A stretch of 64,000 nt of DNA from Candidatus Melainabacteria bacterium (GCA_003963305.1 RXJR01000005.1:1-64000), one strand, 5' to 3'. Positions 27,053 to 35,655 are shown, counted from the stretch's first letter. The notes: generated by a model from the letters alone, not told the origin. Made by a program: numbers and translations.

Positions 27053-27373
27053 TTGGCCAGCAACGTAATCAAACCATACGAAGTTGTCTACATCATCAGG
27101 CCAAACCTTGATGAAGACGCTGTAGACAGAGTAGTCCTCGCCGTTGAAGAGTTCATCAAAGGAACCGGCGCCACTATCGAAACAACCGATAAAAAAGGCC
27201 GCCGCAGACTTGCTTATGAAGTCGACAAAATGCGCGATGGATATTTCGTCCTCACCATTTTCCACGCGAAACCAGATGCGATTTTGGGCATCAAGCGCAT
27301 GATGACACTTTCCGAAGACATCATTCGTTCCCTTATCGTCATTCACGAAAAAGAGTCGGCAAAGACTCTGTAA
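27053..27373 (+). CDS. rpsF: 30S ribosomal protein S6
   Basis: 106 residues from TTG 27053, which has GAGGGG 7 bp upstream (27040-27045); a longer frame to 26987 lacks homology to the family. S6 pairs with S18 in the 30S platform. The fold markers are YEVVYIIRPNLDEDAV at the start and the GRRRLAYEVDKMRDGYFVL strand. First gene of the rpsF-ssb-rpsR group. Confidence 0.97.
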   Translation: MASNVIKPYEVVYIIRPNLDEDAVDRVVLAVEEFIKGTGATIETTDKKGRRRLAYEVDKMRDGYFVLTIFHAKPDAILGIKRMMTLSEDIIRSLIVIHEKESAKTL

Positions 27374-27397
27374 CCCCACAACACATCAGGGATTTTC

Positions 27398-27868
27398 ATG
27401 AGCTTAAGCAAAATCGTTGTTTCTGGAAGAGTGATAAGAGCGCCCGAAAAGCGCTTCACCCCATCCACAAACGTTGCAGTAACTGAATTCGCGATTGCGG
27501 TTGAATCCGCACCGCGAGCAGATGGTGCAACAGAAACTGCTGCCGTCAAAATTGTTACCTGGAGAGATCTCGCTGAGCGATGCGCTCAAGAAATCAAGAA
27601 GGGTGACCTCGTAGCCGTCGATGGACGGTTGCAAATCAACAACTACCAGGCACAAGATGGTTCACGCAAACGCGACGTTGAAATCGATGCGATTGCCGTG
27701 GAAAATCTGACTGCCGCAGTTGGCGGAGCAAGCAGCGCATCAGACGACTATGCCGGAGCGGCTGAACCGAAACTAGCTCGCGCCGGAGCTAAATCCGGTG
27801 GTCCCAAAGCGAACAAATCAGAGGATCTCGACCAAATCTTCGCTTCCGAAGACGAGATTCCGTTCTAA
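27398..27868 (+). CDS. ssb: Single-stranded DNA-binding protein
   Basis: 156 residues. Binds single-stranded DNA during replication and repair. The OB-fold covers residues 1-110 (SKIVVSGRVIRAPEKRFTPS, VKIVTWRDLAERCAQEIKKG and VAVDGRLQINNYQAQDGSRK). A disordered Gly/Ala/Lys linker leads to the acidic tip DEIPF that recruits partner proteins. Located between rpsF and rpsR, the classical order. Confidence 0.97.
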   Translation: MSLSKIVVSGRVIRAPEKRFTPSTNVAVTEFAIAVESAPRADGATETAAVKIVTWRDLAERCAQEIKKGDLVAVDGRLQINNYQAQDGSRKRDVEIDAIAVENLTAAVGGASSASDDYAGAAEPKLARAGAKSGGPKANKSEDLDQIFASEDEIPF

Positions 27869-27921
27869 GTCAGCAGCTTGACTGCTAAGACGCCTAATAA
27901 TAAGGAAAGAGGTAAAGGTAA

Positions 27922-28158
27922 ATGCGTCAATCGCAAGATTCACCACCACGTCGCCGTAAAACCTGCGGCTTTTGCGCCGATAAAGTGGATTTCGTAGACT
28001 ACAAAGATCCAAACCGTTTGAAGAAGTTTGTCACCGAGCGCGGCAAAATTCTTCCACGCCGCATCAGCGGCAACTGCGCGCGTCACCAGCGCGTTCTCAC
28101 GGTCGCTATCAAGCGAGCCAGAGATATCGCCCTCATGCCTTACACCGCTGACGGCTAA
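27922..28158 (+). CDS. rpsR: 30S ribosomal protein S18
   Basis: 78 residues, a normal length. It carries the family core [20 protein letters not shown] and [21 protein letters not shown]. The N-terminal CGFC plus the Cys in NCARH suggest the zinc-binding form of S18. The gene rplI, which often follows, is absent; a hairpin terminator follows instead. Confidence 0.97.
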   Translation: MRQSQDSPPRRRKTCGFCADKVDFVDYKDPNRLKKFVTERGKILPRRISGNCARHQRVLTVAIKRARDIALMPYTADG

Positions 28159-28198
28159 ACTCAAATTTGTACACAATCGCACAAAAAATCTTTCAGCC

Positions 28199-28224
28199 GG
28201 CTGCCCATCTTGTGTTGGGCAGCC
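28199..28224 (+). terminator. Hairpin after rpsR
   Basis: A 9-bp GC-rich stem (GGCTGCCCA and TGGGCAGCC) with an 8-base loop, 40 bp after the rpsR stop. The T-run is weak (TGTTGAGTTCTC), so termination may be incomplete. Confidence 0.6.
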
Positions 28225-28256
28225 TGTTGAGTTCTCACTTGACTATGGCACTTAAT

Positions 28257-28285
28257 TTGGTTGCCGTAAGATAGTGTTGTAGAAT
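28257..28285 (+). promoter_or_regulatory. Promoter for tRNA-Leu and perhaps infC
   Basis: TTGGTT (28257-28262), a 17-bp spacer and TAGAAT (28280-28285), about 47 bp before the tRNA. It is the only good match in this spacer. Confidence 0.6.
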
Positions 28286-28331
28286 CAGATAACGCCAAGC
28301 AGCTATCTGCTAGGCTAATGCAATTCGACCC

Positions 28332-28414
28332 GCCGAAGTGGTGAAATGGCAAACACGCTACGTTCAGGTCGTAGTGAGAGCAATCTCTTGTGGGTTCAAG
28401 TCCCACCTTCGGCA
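28332..28414 (+). tRNA. tRNA-Leu (CAG)
   Basis: 83 bases with a perfect 7-bp acceptor stem (GCCGAAG and CTTCGGC), anticodon arm CTACG-TTCAGGT-CGTAG with anticodon CAG, a variable arm of class II size, and the T-loop GGTTCAAGTCC. The discriminator is A. CCA is not encoded. It lies 30 bp before infC. Confidence 0.96.
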
Positions 28415-28444
28415 TATTTTTTAGTTCCAACCATGAGGTGATTA

Positions 28445-29038
28445 TTGAGCGTAGACAAAGGCGATCCGCGAAGACCGGAAGCACGACGAGACATGCCCCT
28501 CTTGAACGAGAGGATTCGTGACCGTGAACTCAGATTGATCGATGAAGAGGGCAATCAGCTGGGCATCGTTCCCACTCGTGAAGCACTCAACACGGCAAGA
28601 GAACGAGGACTGGACTTATACGTAGTCCAACCCGATGCTAACCCGCCCGTAGCCAAGATAATGGATTACGGTCGTTTCAAATTCGAGCAAGAAAAGAAAG
28701 CTCGTGAAACAAAGCGTAAGCATCACGTTGTCGATGTTAAAGAGATCAAGATGCGCTACAAAATTGAAGAGCATGACTACCAGGTCAAGCTCCGCAACGC
28801 TCAAAAATTCCTCAACGACGGCGACAAAATCAAAGTACTCACCATCCTGCGTGGACGCGAAATGCAACACAAAGACATGGCGATGAAATTGATGCAGAAA
28901 TTCGCCGACGAGTTGAAAGACCTGGCCATGATGGACAGAGAGCCAAAAATGGAAGGCAAGAGCGTCCTTATGATTCTCTCGCCATTGCCGTCGCGTGGTG
29001 GCTCCAGACCAGCTGCAGAAACGGCTGAAAGCACATAA
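28445..29038 (+). CDS. infC: Translation initiation factor IF-3
   Basis: 197 residues from TTG with GAGGTG just upstream. IF-3 keeps the 30S subunit free and checks start-codon pairing. The N-domain shows LLNERIRDRELRLIDEEGNQLGIV, the linker is Lys-rich, and the C-domain shows KEIKMRYKIEEHDYQVKLRN and KVLTILRGREMQHKDMAMKL. A short unstructured C-terminal tail of about 20 residues is extra. In many bacteria rpmI and rplT follow at once; here two genes intervene and a terminator follows infC. AUG-poor starts such as this TTG may reflect the familiar self-control of infC by rare start codons. Confidence 0.97.
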   Translation: MSVDKGDPRRPEARRDMPLLNERIRDRELRLIDEEGNQLGIVPTREALNTARERGLDLYVVQPDANPPVAKIMDYGRFKFEQEKKARETKRKHHVVDVKEIKMRYKIEEHDYQVKLRNAQKFLNDGDKIKVLTILRGREMQHKDMAMKLMQKFADELKDLAMMDREPKMEGKSVLMILSPLPSRGGSRPAAETAEST

Positions 29039-29070
29039 CTGATTTGATTCGGTTGGAATCTATTGAATTG

Positions 29071-29097
29071 GAAGCAGGACGCGCAAAGTCCTGCTTC
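29071..29097 (+). terminator. Hairpin terminator after infC
   Basis: Perfect 10-bp stem GAAGCAGGAC with GTCCTGCTTC, 7-base loop, 33 bp after the infC stop. The following bases (ATCTTGTATAAAT) give only a short U-rich stretch. Confidence 0.7.
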
Positions 29098-29171
29098 ATC
29101 TTGTATAAATCAGACTATGTACATGTAAAGATCAAGCAAACGCGACACCGGTGAGAACAGAGGTTTAAGAC

Positions 29172-29711
29172 GTGGCAGGAAAGTGCAATCACGCGGATTC
29201 TCGCTTGAAGTGCAGCGAATGCGAAGCACCTATTTGTAGCAACTGCATGACTCAATGCCCGGTCGGCTTTCGCTGCCGCGCTTGCATGGGAGGCGCCGCG
29301 AAAAGCTCTTCGTCCGGCCCGTCAGCATGGCTTGTGACAAGAACACTGGCAATTTGCGTTGCCATTGGTTTTGCCGGCGGCTGGATTATGCCATTTATTC
29401 GTGTACCTCTGTTGTGCTGCTTCATTGCCTTCCTGCTCGGACTGGCAGCGGGAAAGTGGCTGGCCGGAATTCTAGATCGCAGATTGGCCGAGAAGACAGG
29501 CACGATCGTCGTCTTTGGGCTGCTGATCGGCTTGTCGCTTTCTCCTTACGCCATGATTGTACCGATAGCTGTTGAGATGATCCGCGCGCCGCTAACTGGC
29601 GATGTCACTCATATAATCAGCGACCTGAATGCTTTCGTATCGCTTATTTTCAGCCCTGTATGCTTTATAGTCGGCGTGCTGCGGCCCAGCATCTGGGGAC
29701 TGCCGTTTTAA
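29172..29711 (+). CDS. B-box-type zinc finger membrane protein
   Basis: 179 residues from GTG. The N-terminus carries the ligands of a B-box-like zinc finger (CNHADSRLKCSECEAPICS then NCMTQCPVGFRCRAC), a domain often placed before rhomboid proteases or other membrane modules. Three to four transmembrane helices follow (about residues 53-75, 78-98, 107-130 and 150-175), but no rhomboid GxSG/His motif. It is therefore not a protease by sight. Located between infC and rpmI, probably with its own promoter. Confidence 0.75.
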   Translation: MAGKCNHADSRLKCSECEAPICSNCMTQCPVGFRCRACMGGAAKSSSSGPSAWLVTRTLAICVAIGFAGGWIMPFIRVPLLCCFIAFLLGLAAGKWLAGILDRRLAEKTGTIVVFGLLIGLSLSPYAMIVPIAVEMIRAPLTGDVTHIISDLNAFVSLIFSPVCFIVGVLRPSIWGLPF

Positions 29712-29798
29712 TGCCACCATATCCGGTGACATTAAAATAATTGCTTTCTGTCTGCAATTAAACCGTAAATGCCCGCACTGAGAGACTGTTTTCCAGTG

Positions 29799-30368
29799 TC
29801 AGCAATCGGTCGAGCGAAGGCGAAAAATCGTCTCGGGCACTAAGATTTCGCGTGTCGCCCCATCGCGTTTTACGTACTCGATATCTTGCATGATGCGCTC
29901 GTAACCTTGTTCTGAGACAAAGTCAACAAAGTTTGCCCAGCCCGCACTGTCGTCACCGCCAACATAGATACCGACGCCTGGAGCGAGATAGATTTCGCTG
30001 AGTTTCTCTTCATATTTTGTCCTGAACAGTGCCACTAGTTGCTTCGCTCTCGACCAATCTTCGAACCTGGCTAGTTCTCGATACAAGTGAACACCGCCGT
30101 CTGTTTCAAACTCGAAATACAAAATGCGCTCGTCCTTTTCGTCCCGAGCAATCGACCAGACCAGCTTGAAGGGGCAACACACATCCGGCAACTCGGTTGG
30201 GTCGCCGAGTCTTGCCTGAGTTGTATTGTCATTTGCATGAACTGGGCTTCCATCTTCCAACGAACGCATCTTGCCCGCAGGGAATAACAAACCGATGATA
30301 TTTCTGAAAAAATCCATGATTTCGGGCAGTATCGGTATCAACTGGCGCACACCATCCATGAATATCAC
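29799..30368 (-). CDS. Hypothetical protein with short hydrophobic N-terminus
   Basis: About 190 residues if started at GTG 30368 (AGGA 5 bp upstream) or 187 from ATG 30359. The open frame continues far upstream but that part lies antisense to rpmI and looks random. A hydrophobic stretch (MDFFRNIIGLLFPAG) near the start is followed by a soluble domain with FKLVWSIARDEKDERILYFEF and YVGGDDSAGWANFVDF. No family recognised. It is tail to tail with the zinc-finger membrane gene and interrupts the usual infC-rpmI-rplT order. Confidence 0.6.
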   Translation of the reverse strand: MIFMDGVRQLIPILPEIMDFFRNIIGLLFPAGKMRSLEDGSPVHANDNTTQARLGDPTELPDVCCPFKLVWSIARDEKDERILYFEFETDGGVHLYRELARFEDWSRAKQLVALFRTKYEEKLSEIYLAPGVGIYVGGDDSAGWANFVDFVSEQGYERIMQDIEYVKRDGATREILVPETIFRLRSTDC

Positions 30369-30615
30369 GGAAATCCTGACAAAAACTGAATTTACCCGAA
30401 AAGCAAAGGGGGATGGACTTTTCAGCTCAAAGGTGTGGCAGCCCTCCCGTGTACTGCGAAACATTGAGGAAACATGGAGAATACGCCCGGAATCGGCATC
30501 AGTGGTGTTATGATGTACAGTTCGTCCCCGTCTACCAGGCTGGGGCTTACGAATGCTCACTATTGTTACTGACAATAGTTGGCAACACCTCATGATTAGC
30601 CACTGGAGCAAATTC

Positions 30616-30825
30616 ATGCCAAAGATGAAGACCAACAAGGCTGCAGCCCGCCGCTTCAAAATCACCGGCACCGGTAAGATTTTGCGCAAGCAGGCAGGTA
30701 AGCGCCACATCAACGAATGGATGTCCCCATCCGTCAAGCGCAATCTGCGCGGCTGGGCTCCACTTGATAAGACCCAAGACGACAACGTACGGGAACTCTT
30801 CCCCTACCCGAAATACCTTCGTTAA
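30616..30825 (+). CDS. rpmI: 50S ribosomal protein L35
   Basis: 69 residues from ATG 30616, TGGAGC about 7 bp upstream. The family start PKMKTNKAAARRFKITGTGK and the basic KRHINEW are clear. It precedes rplT by 147 bp. The stop codon lies inside an inverted repeat that may belong to an rplT control region. Confidence 0.96.
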   Translation: MPKMKTNKAAARRFKITGTGKILRKQAGKRHINEWMSPSVKRNLRGWAPLDKTQDDNVRELFPYPKYLR

Positions 30826-30850
30826 GCCAGGCATGCCTGGTTCGACGAAG
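30817..30850 (+). promoter_or_regulatory. Hairpin in the rpmI-rplT spacer, possible L20 control site
   Basis: Nested inverted repeats: a perfect 14-bp palindrome (CCAGGCATGCCTGG, 30827-30840) inside CCTTCG/CGAAGG arms (30817-30822 and 30845-30850), overlapping the L35 stop. L20 represses its own operon by binding mRNA in other bacteria, so this may be such a site. It could equally be a partial terminator. Confidence 0.45.
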
Positions 30851-30972
30851 GTGCCGGCGTCTGATTCTGTCTAAGGAACCTCCTCTCCGATGACGAAACA
30901 GACTTTTCAAGCTTTGAAAACAAAACCGGCTTCTCAATCACACGACTCGTTTCATCAGAAGAAGGAGATGTA

Positions 30973-31443
30973 ATGTCTAGAGTCAAACGTGGCAACGTTC
31001 TACAAAAACGCCACAAAAAAATCCTCAAGTACGCCAAAGGATTCCGCGGATCAAAATCAAAACTCTTCATCGCCGCACAACAGGCAGTGATGAGAGCATG
31101 GCGAAATTCCTTTGCTGACAGACGCAAGAAAAAACGCGATTACAGAAGTCTCTGGATCGCCAGAATCAACGCTGCGTGCCGCGCCAACGGACTCAGCTAC
31201 AGCAAATTTATCTGGGCAAACGACAAGCTTGGCGTTACCCTCAACCGCAAAGTCCTTGCCGAAGTAGCTGTCAATGACAAAGAAGCTTTCGCAGCTCTGG
31301 CGTCACAAGCCAAACAGCTCGTCGACAAGACCCTGGCTGAAAAAATCGAATCCGATAAGAAAGCGCATGCAGATAGACAGGCGCGCTTAGCGAAGAAGAA
31401 AGAAGCAGAAAAAGCTCGCGAAAAAACCTTCGCTGCTCACTAA
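30973..31443 (+). CDS. rplT: 50S ribosomal protein L20 with long basic tail
   Basis: 156 residues against a usual length near 118. The core is normal ([20 protein letters not shown] and [20 protein letters not shown], then [20 protein letters not shown]). The additional 38 residues are a Lys/Ala/Glu-rich helix ([20 protein letters not shown]). Strong Shine-Dalgarno (AAGGAG) precedes the ATG. The 147-bp leader from rpmI may carry translational control. L20 is essential for early 50S assembly. Confidence 0.97.
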   Translation: MSRVKRGNVLQKRHKKILKYAKGFRGSKSKLFIAAQQAVMRAWRNSFADRRKKKRDYRSLWIARINAACRANGLSYSKFIWANDKLGVTLNRKVLAEVAVNDKEAFAALASQAKQLVDKTLAEKIESDKKAHADRQARLAKKKEAEKAREKTFAAH

Positions 31444-31479
31444 AGCAAACCAGGGCACACGCACCAACAGCAGGCAGCG

Positions 31480-32283
31480 ATGAAGATCAATTCGATCGGC
31501 AGCGCCTCTAACTCTCTACTGAAAAAAGTGCGGAGTTTACAGCAGCGCTCTGGCCGAGAGCAACATGGGCTCTTCCTTCTGGAAGGGCCTAAACTGCTTG
31601 TCGAAGCGCAGTCGAAAGGCATAATCATCCAGGATGTAATTGTCAGTTCATCTTATTTGAACTCGGGATTTTCGGCGAGCGAAAATCCCAACATCGAACA
31701 GATTACTGTGGTCGACGACAAATTGTTCCGTGATCTGACCACAACATCGACTCCGTGCGGCATTGTCAGCACAGGCAAAATCCACACGCCGCAGTTTTCC
31801 GATTGCTTGAAGGGAACTGCGACACTAATTGCGGTGGCAGAATCGGTACAAGATCCGGGCAATCTAGGCACGATGATTCGTGCAGCCTTAGCCTTTGGCG
31901 CCAGCGGCCTGATTGCCACCGCAGGCAGTGTGGATGCCTTCAACCCCAAGGTTGTAAGAAGCGCAATGGGCGCGCTTTTCAAGCTGCCTGTGATTGTCGG
32001 AATGAAAATGGACGATGTTGTAAAACGTCTTAAAGAAGAGAATATTAGAATCATCGCTCTGGAGCCGACTGCCGAGAAACCTTTCTGGCAACTGGATTTA
32101 AATCAAGGACTGGCCTTCGTGTTTGGCAATGAAGGCAACGGTCTGACCGGCGAGGTAGCCGAGCTGGCGGATGAGGTAGTGACCATTCCCATGGCAGGCC
32201 AGACCGAATCTCTTAATGTTGCGGTCAGCTCCGCTGTGGTTCTATTTGAATGCGCTCGACAGCGTAGCGCCATGAAGCGGTAA
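31480..32283 (+). CDS. SpoU/TrmH-family RNA 2'-O-methyltransferase
   Basis: 267 residues. An N-terminal substrate-binding domain (about 1-100, with EQHGLFLLEGPKLLVEAQSK) precedes the SPOUT knot domain. Its three motifs are visible: ESVQDPGNLGTMIRAALAFG, FVFGNEGNGLT and IPMAGQTESLNVAVSSAVVL. Such enzymes methylate ribose 2'-OH in 23S rRNA (RlmB-like) or tRNA using S-adenosylmethionine. Placed after rplT as in many bacteria, which supports an rRNA target. Confidence 0.93.
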   Translation: MKINSIGSASNSLLKKVRSLQQRSGREQHGLFLLEGPKLLVEAQSKGIIIQDVIVSSSYLNSGFSASENPNIEQITVVDDKLFRDLTTTSTPCGIVSTGKIHTPQFSDCLKGTATLIAVAESVQDPGNLGTMIRAALAFGASGLIATAGSVDAFNPKVVRSAMGALFKLPVIVGMKMDDVVKRLKEENIRIIALEPTAEKPFWQLDLNQGLAFVFGNEGNGLTGEVAELADEVVTIPMAGQTESLNVAVSSAVVLFECARQRSAMKR

Positions 32284-32304
32284 AATGGCGCATGGGATTC
32301 TCAA

Positions 32305-33081
32305 ATGACAACAAGCGGGTTTGAAAAGTTGGAAGAGCACCTGGATTCCACCAACCAGGCAATCAAAGAAGACGAAGAGTCGACTGAAGGCTTGATGACA
32401 GTCGTCGAGCATCTCGACGAACTCCGTACTCGCATCATCAGATCGATCGCATATATCGGCGTCGCTCTAATCGCAATGCTTTTCGTCACAAAAGATATTC
32501 TTACATTCCTGGAAAAACCAGCCGGTGATATCAAGTTTCAAGCGCTGTCCCTGGAAGAACCTGTCCTGGTTTTCTTCAAAGTTGCCTGTTATGCGGCTTT
32601 GATTGCCGCGTCGCCATTCATCTTGTTCGAGCTATCGCGCTTCATCGCGCCCGGCTTGACGAAAAGAGAGCGCGCCGTGATGACACCGATTGTTATTGGC
32701 AGTCCGCTTCTGTTTATTGGTGGCGCCGCCTTTGCATATTACCTGCTCTTGCCGCCAATGCTCAATTTCTTCAACTCTTTTGGAGTCGGTGTCAGTCCCA
32801 TCAACCAGAGACTCGATTTCTATATCTCCCTGGTTAGCTCGATCCTCTTATATATGGGATTGTGTTTCCAATTGCCAATCTTGATATTTGCGCTGTCATT
32901 CACAGGCATCGTCAATTCGCGCATGCTTCTGGGTATCTGGAAATACGCAGTTGCCGGCATTACCGTCATAGCTGCCATAGTCACTCCCGACCCGACCGCG
33001 ATGTCTATGCTCATGGTCATGGCGGCTCTGACCGGATTGTATTTCCTGTCCATTCTTTTGCTGAAATTGTTCGGGCGCTGA
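32305..33081 (+). CDS. tatC: Sec-independent translocase TatC
   Basis: 258 residues with six transmembrane helices. TatC recognises the twin-arginine signal. The family start MTVVEHLDELRTRIIRSI is at about 30-48, after a charged 28-residue extension. The conserved cytoplasmic and periplasmic loops (FKVACYAALIAASPFILFEL, FIAPGLTKRERA) and the C-terminal IAAIVTPDPTAMSMLMV are present. TatA/B genes are not nearby. The next gene starts 2 bp after the stop, so the three genes to 35572 may be one operon. Confidence 0.96.
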   Translation: MTTSGFEKLEEHLDSTNQAIKEDEESTEGLMTVVEHLDELRTRIIRSIAYIGVALIAMLFVTKDILTFLEKPAGDIKFQALSLEEPVLVFFKVACYAALIAASPFILFELSRFIAPGLTKRERAVMTPIVIGSPLLFIGGAAFAYYLLLPPMLNFFNSFGVGVSPINQRLDFYISLVSSILLYMGLCFQLPILIFALSFTGIVNSRMLLGIWKYAVAGITVIAAIVTPDPTAMSMLMVMAALTGLYFLSILLLKLFGR

Positions 33082-33083
33082 CA

Positions 33084-34286
33084 ATGCTCGATCCTTCAGT
33101 CATCTTTACGCAAGACTTTGTCATCATCATCGTCGTGCCGCTCATGCTGTACACGATTAAAATGGCATGGGAACAACGTCACAGCCTCTGGGATATTGAT
33201 CTAACCACAGCCGACCGACATCTGCTCATGCAAATTACGATGTTCGTGCTCATGCCTGTCGTCGTCTTTTTCCATGAATGCGGTCACGCGGTAACGACAC
33301 TACTGTGCGGCGGAAAAATCGCCGAATTCCACTATGGCGTACTCTGGGGCTACGTGAGACCGTCTGGATTTTTTACACCCGAGCAAGAACTGATGATTCT
33401 TCTTGCCGGAAGCGGTGTGCAGATAGCAATTGGACTGCTGGCTTTCGTCGCCTCTCTATTCATCGCCTCACCGCCGGTGGTGGCGATCCTGACTTACCTG
33501 GCATTGTGGTCTATTGCTGGAACCGCCATTGTCTATGCCCTGATGTCGGCACTCGGCATGTACGGCGACTGGCAGTTGATTTACTCGACACCAGTGACAT
33601 CGTGGCTTCCATATATAGCCGCCATTCACGCCATTATAGTAATTGCGCTCATTTATGCTTTCACAGGCAAGGCGCCCGCCTTGTGGTTTGCAGCCAGGAC
33701 GCGCCCCAACTGGGAGAACAAACGTCAACTTATCCTGGATGATTTAAAGGACCACCCCAGTGCCGACCGTTATCTGGATCTGGGTTGGCACTACTATGCA
33801 GCCGGTTTGCTCAGGTTCGCCGAAGAAGCAGCTGACACGTCCTTGAAATTGAATCCGAAATTCGCCGATCCTATATATCTAAAAGCCTGGATTGATGTAG
33901 AACGAAATAAAATCCCACAGGCTCAGGCGATTTTGACTGAACTGAGCCAGAATCCTCATGCCTCGGCGATCCTCAAATCGCGTTCACTGATGGCAGTCGG
34001 TCAACTGGAAGAGCGGGTCATTCAAACGAAAACCAAAAATGGACCTGTGCCTCCTGAGATGTGGAAAATGCCCCTGGAGGTTTTCAGTGCCGCCGCGAGG
34101 CTCGCACCCGAATTTGGCGATGCCAGGTTTTACCGGGCCCGGGCGCTTAATAAAGCTGGGCTTCACATGATGGCCCTTGACGAATTGGGTCAACTGGAAA
34201 ACGCCAGATGGCTGGATTCCCGGCTTGGTGAGCTGGTTCAGAAGGAAATCGATTTGGCAATAAAGCTTTCGGACCCGGCGGAATAA
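33084..34286 (+). CDS. Membrane HExxH protein with TPR tail
   Basis: 400 residues from ATG 33084, 2 bp after the tatC stop; the longer frame overlaps tatC. About seven transmembrane helices are followed by a TPR-rich soluble tail (from about residue 235). In the second helix region lies FFHECGHAVTTLLCGG, where His64-Glu65-x-x-His68 is the zinc motif of site-2-protease-like (M50) enzymes. The usual second M50 motif (NxxPxxxxDG) is not evident. A membrane metalloprotease or a related heme/zinc protein is likely. The downstream gene is a paralogue without HExxH. Confidence 0.8.
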   Translation: MLDPSVIFTQDFVIIIVVPLMLYTIKMAWEQRHSLWDIDLTTADRHLLMQITMFVLMPVVVFFHECGHAVTTLLCGGKIAEFHYGVLWGYVRPSGFFTPEQELMILLAGSGVQIAIGLLAFVASLFIASPPVVAILTYLALWSIAGTAIVYALMSALGMYGDWQLIYSTPVTSWLPYIAAIHAIIVIALIYAFTGKAPALWFAARTRPNWENKRQLILDDLKDHPSADRYLDLGWHYYAAGLLRFAEEAADTSLKLNPKFADPIYLKAWIDVERNKIPQAQAILTELSQNPHASAILKSRSLMAVGQLEERVIQTKTKNGPVPPEMWKMPLEVFSAAARLAPEFGDARFYRARALNKAGLHMMALDELGQLENARWLDSRLGELVQKEIDLAIKLSDPAE

Positions 34287-34306
34287 TTTTTACTCAGGCT
34301 TGTCAG

Positions 34307-35572
34307 GTGACGGGTCCCTATAATGACAAGCCAATTAAGGACCCCGCAGGCGACCTGATTAACACCGTGAGCATGAACGACATTTACCTATGGAGCGTCA
34401 CCGGCGTCACCGCGCTGGTAGGTATAAATACAATCTGGCGGCTCTTTAGCGAACGCGACCGCTTAACCAAAGAAGATTTGAACGACGAAGACAGAGCCTT
34501 CGCCTGGCGCGTCGTCATCTTCCTCATCTACCCGCTGGCGCTACTGGTAGATATGCGCACAACGTCGATGGCTTGCGATTTGTTTGGCGGTTTCGTCAAA
34601 TCGCTCAACTACGGCTTGCTCTGGTATCACATTGTGCCTGCTGAACTGCCGACACAGTATGTGATTCCAGTTCTGTTTTCAGGTTCAATAGCGACAACCC
34701 TGCTGGCTCTCTGCCTTCTACCTGCACTTTTCTTCAAGCCTCATCCATTTTTTGCCACGATCATCGGCTACACGTCAGTGTTTTTGCTCAGTCTCAACTT
34801 CATCGCCGACCCGCTCCTTTCCATTGCAGGGCTGGGTGGAGTGCGATGGCAGCTGGCATTTCAGGACGGCGCAGTCGAGCAGAGGATGCCGCTTGTGGCT
34901 ATCCATCTCACTTTAGCAACCCTTTTTGTACTCTTCATGCGCTACTCCAAGGTGCGCCCATGGTTCTCCGAACTCTCAAGACCAGCCGCCAATGAGGAGT
35001 TGCGTGAAGCACTCTCCAACATGCGCACCTACCCTGACAGTCCTAGACTGGTTTGCAAAGTCGGTCTGCTCTATGACAAAGCCGGCTTGCGGCGCCAGGC
35101 GAAGAAGCAACTGAAACGCCTGCGCGACAATTTCGGTCAGTCTCTGTACGCCAATTTTCTTGAATCTCTGATTCTCTATCGTCGTCGCGATTACAAAGCC
35201 GCTCGCAAAGCCTTCATTTACACCTCAGACCATCCCGGTGTAGACGGTGACCTGAAAGGCAGTTTGCTCGCCGCAGCGGCTTGCGCAGCCTTCGCTGAAG
35301 GCGACATTATCGGTGCGCTCAATCTCTCTGAGCGAGCCCTGGAATTTGACGACGCCTGCCTGGTTGCGCGCATGGTGAAAGTAGACGTCTTCCTGGCTCA
35401 GGGCAAAAAAGAACAGGCAGGCGAAGAAATTCTTCTCGCCATGCATCTGGGACTCACTCTCGATCTCGAAAACAAAGTGCCACTGGACGTTGAGAAGGCA
35501 TATGACTGGCTCGTTTCTGTTGAAGAACGTCGTATAGGCAGAAGATTAAGTCAAAGTACTAACAGATTCTAA
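34307..35572 (+). CDS. Membrane-TPR paralogue lacking HExxH
   Basis: 421 residues from GTG 34307 (an ATG 66 bp later is possible). Several transmembrane helices are followed by TPR-like helices to the C-terminus (ANEELREALSNMRTYPDSPR and onward). It has the same build as the preceding gene and a shared landmark (KSLNYGLLWYHIVPAE here, AEFHYGVLWGYVRPSG there). At the position of HExxH it reads SMACDLFGGFV, so metal binding is lost. The two genes lie in tandem and likely arose by duplication; this copy may be a regulatory or structural partner of the first. Confidence 0.75.
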   Translation: MTGPYNDKPIKDPAGDLINTVSMNDIYLWSVTGVTALVGINTIWRLFSERDRLTKEDLNDEDRAFAWRVVIFLIYPLALLVDMRTTSMACDLFGGFVKSLNYGLLWYHIVPAELPTQYVIPVLFSGSIATTLLALCLLPALFFKPHPFFATIIGYTSVFLLSLNFIADPLLSIAGLGGVRWQLAFQDGAVEQRMPLVAIHLTLATLFVLFMRYSKVRPWFSELSRPAANEELREALSNMRTYPDSPRLVCKVGLLYDKAGLRRQAKKQLKRLRDNFGQSLYANFLESLILYRRRDYKAARKAFIYTSDHPGVDGDLKGSLLAAAACAAFAEGDIIGALNLSERALEFDDACLVARMVKVDVFLAQGKKEQAGEEILLAMHLGLTLDLENKVPLDVEKAYDWLVSVEERRIGRRLSQSTNRF

Positions 35573-35627
35573 TGCGTGAAATCCCACCCTTAACGGCGAA
35601 TTAGTCGTTACTAAACGCGACAAGGCC

Positions 35628-35655
35628 TTTCACTCTCTTAGATAACAATTATAAT
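35628..35655 (+). promoter_or_regulatory. Promoter upstream of the diguanylate cyclase
   Basis: TTTCAC (35628-35633), 16-bp spacer and a perfect TATAAT (35650-35655). Start would be near 35662, about 60 bp before the GTG. Confidence 0.55.

Noticed and set aside
30369-30785. N-terminal extension of the minus-strand gene over rpmI
   Set aside because: Antisense to L35; composition is random-like and no start signal is seen there.
32862-33083. N-terminal extension of the HExxH protein overlapping tatC
   Set aside because: The extension is a shadow of tatC; ATG 33084 directly follows the tatC stop.
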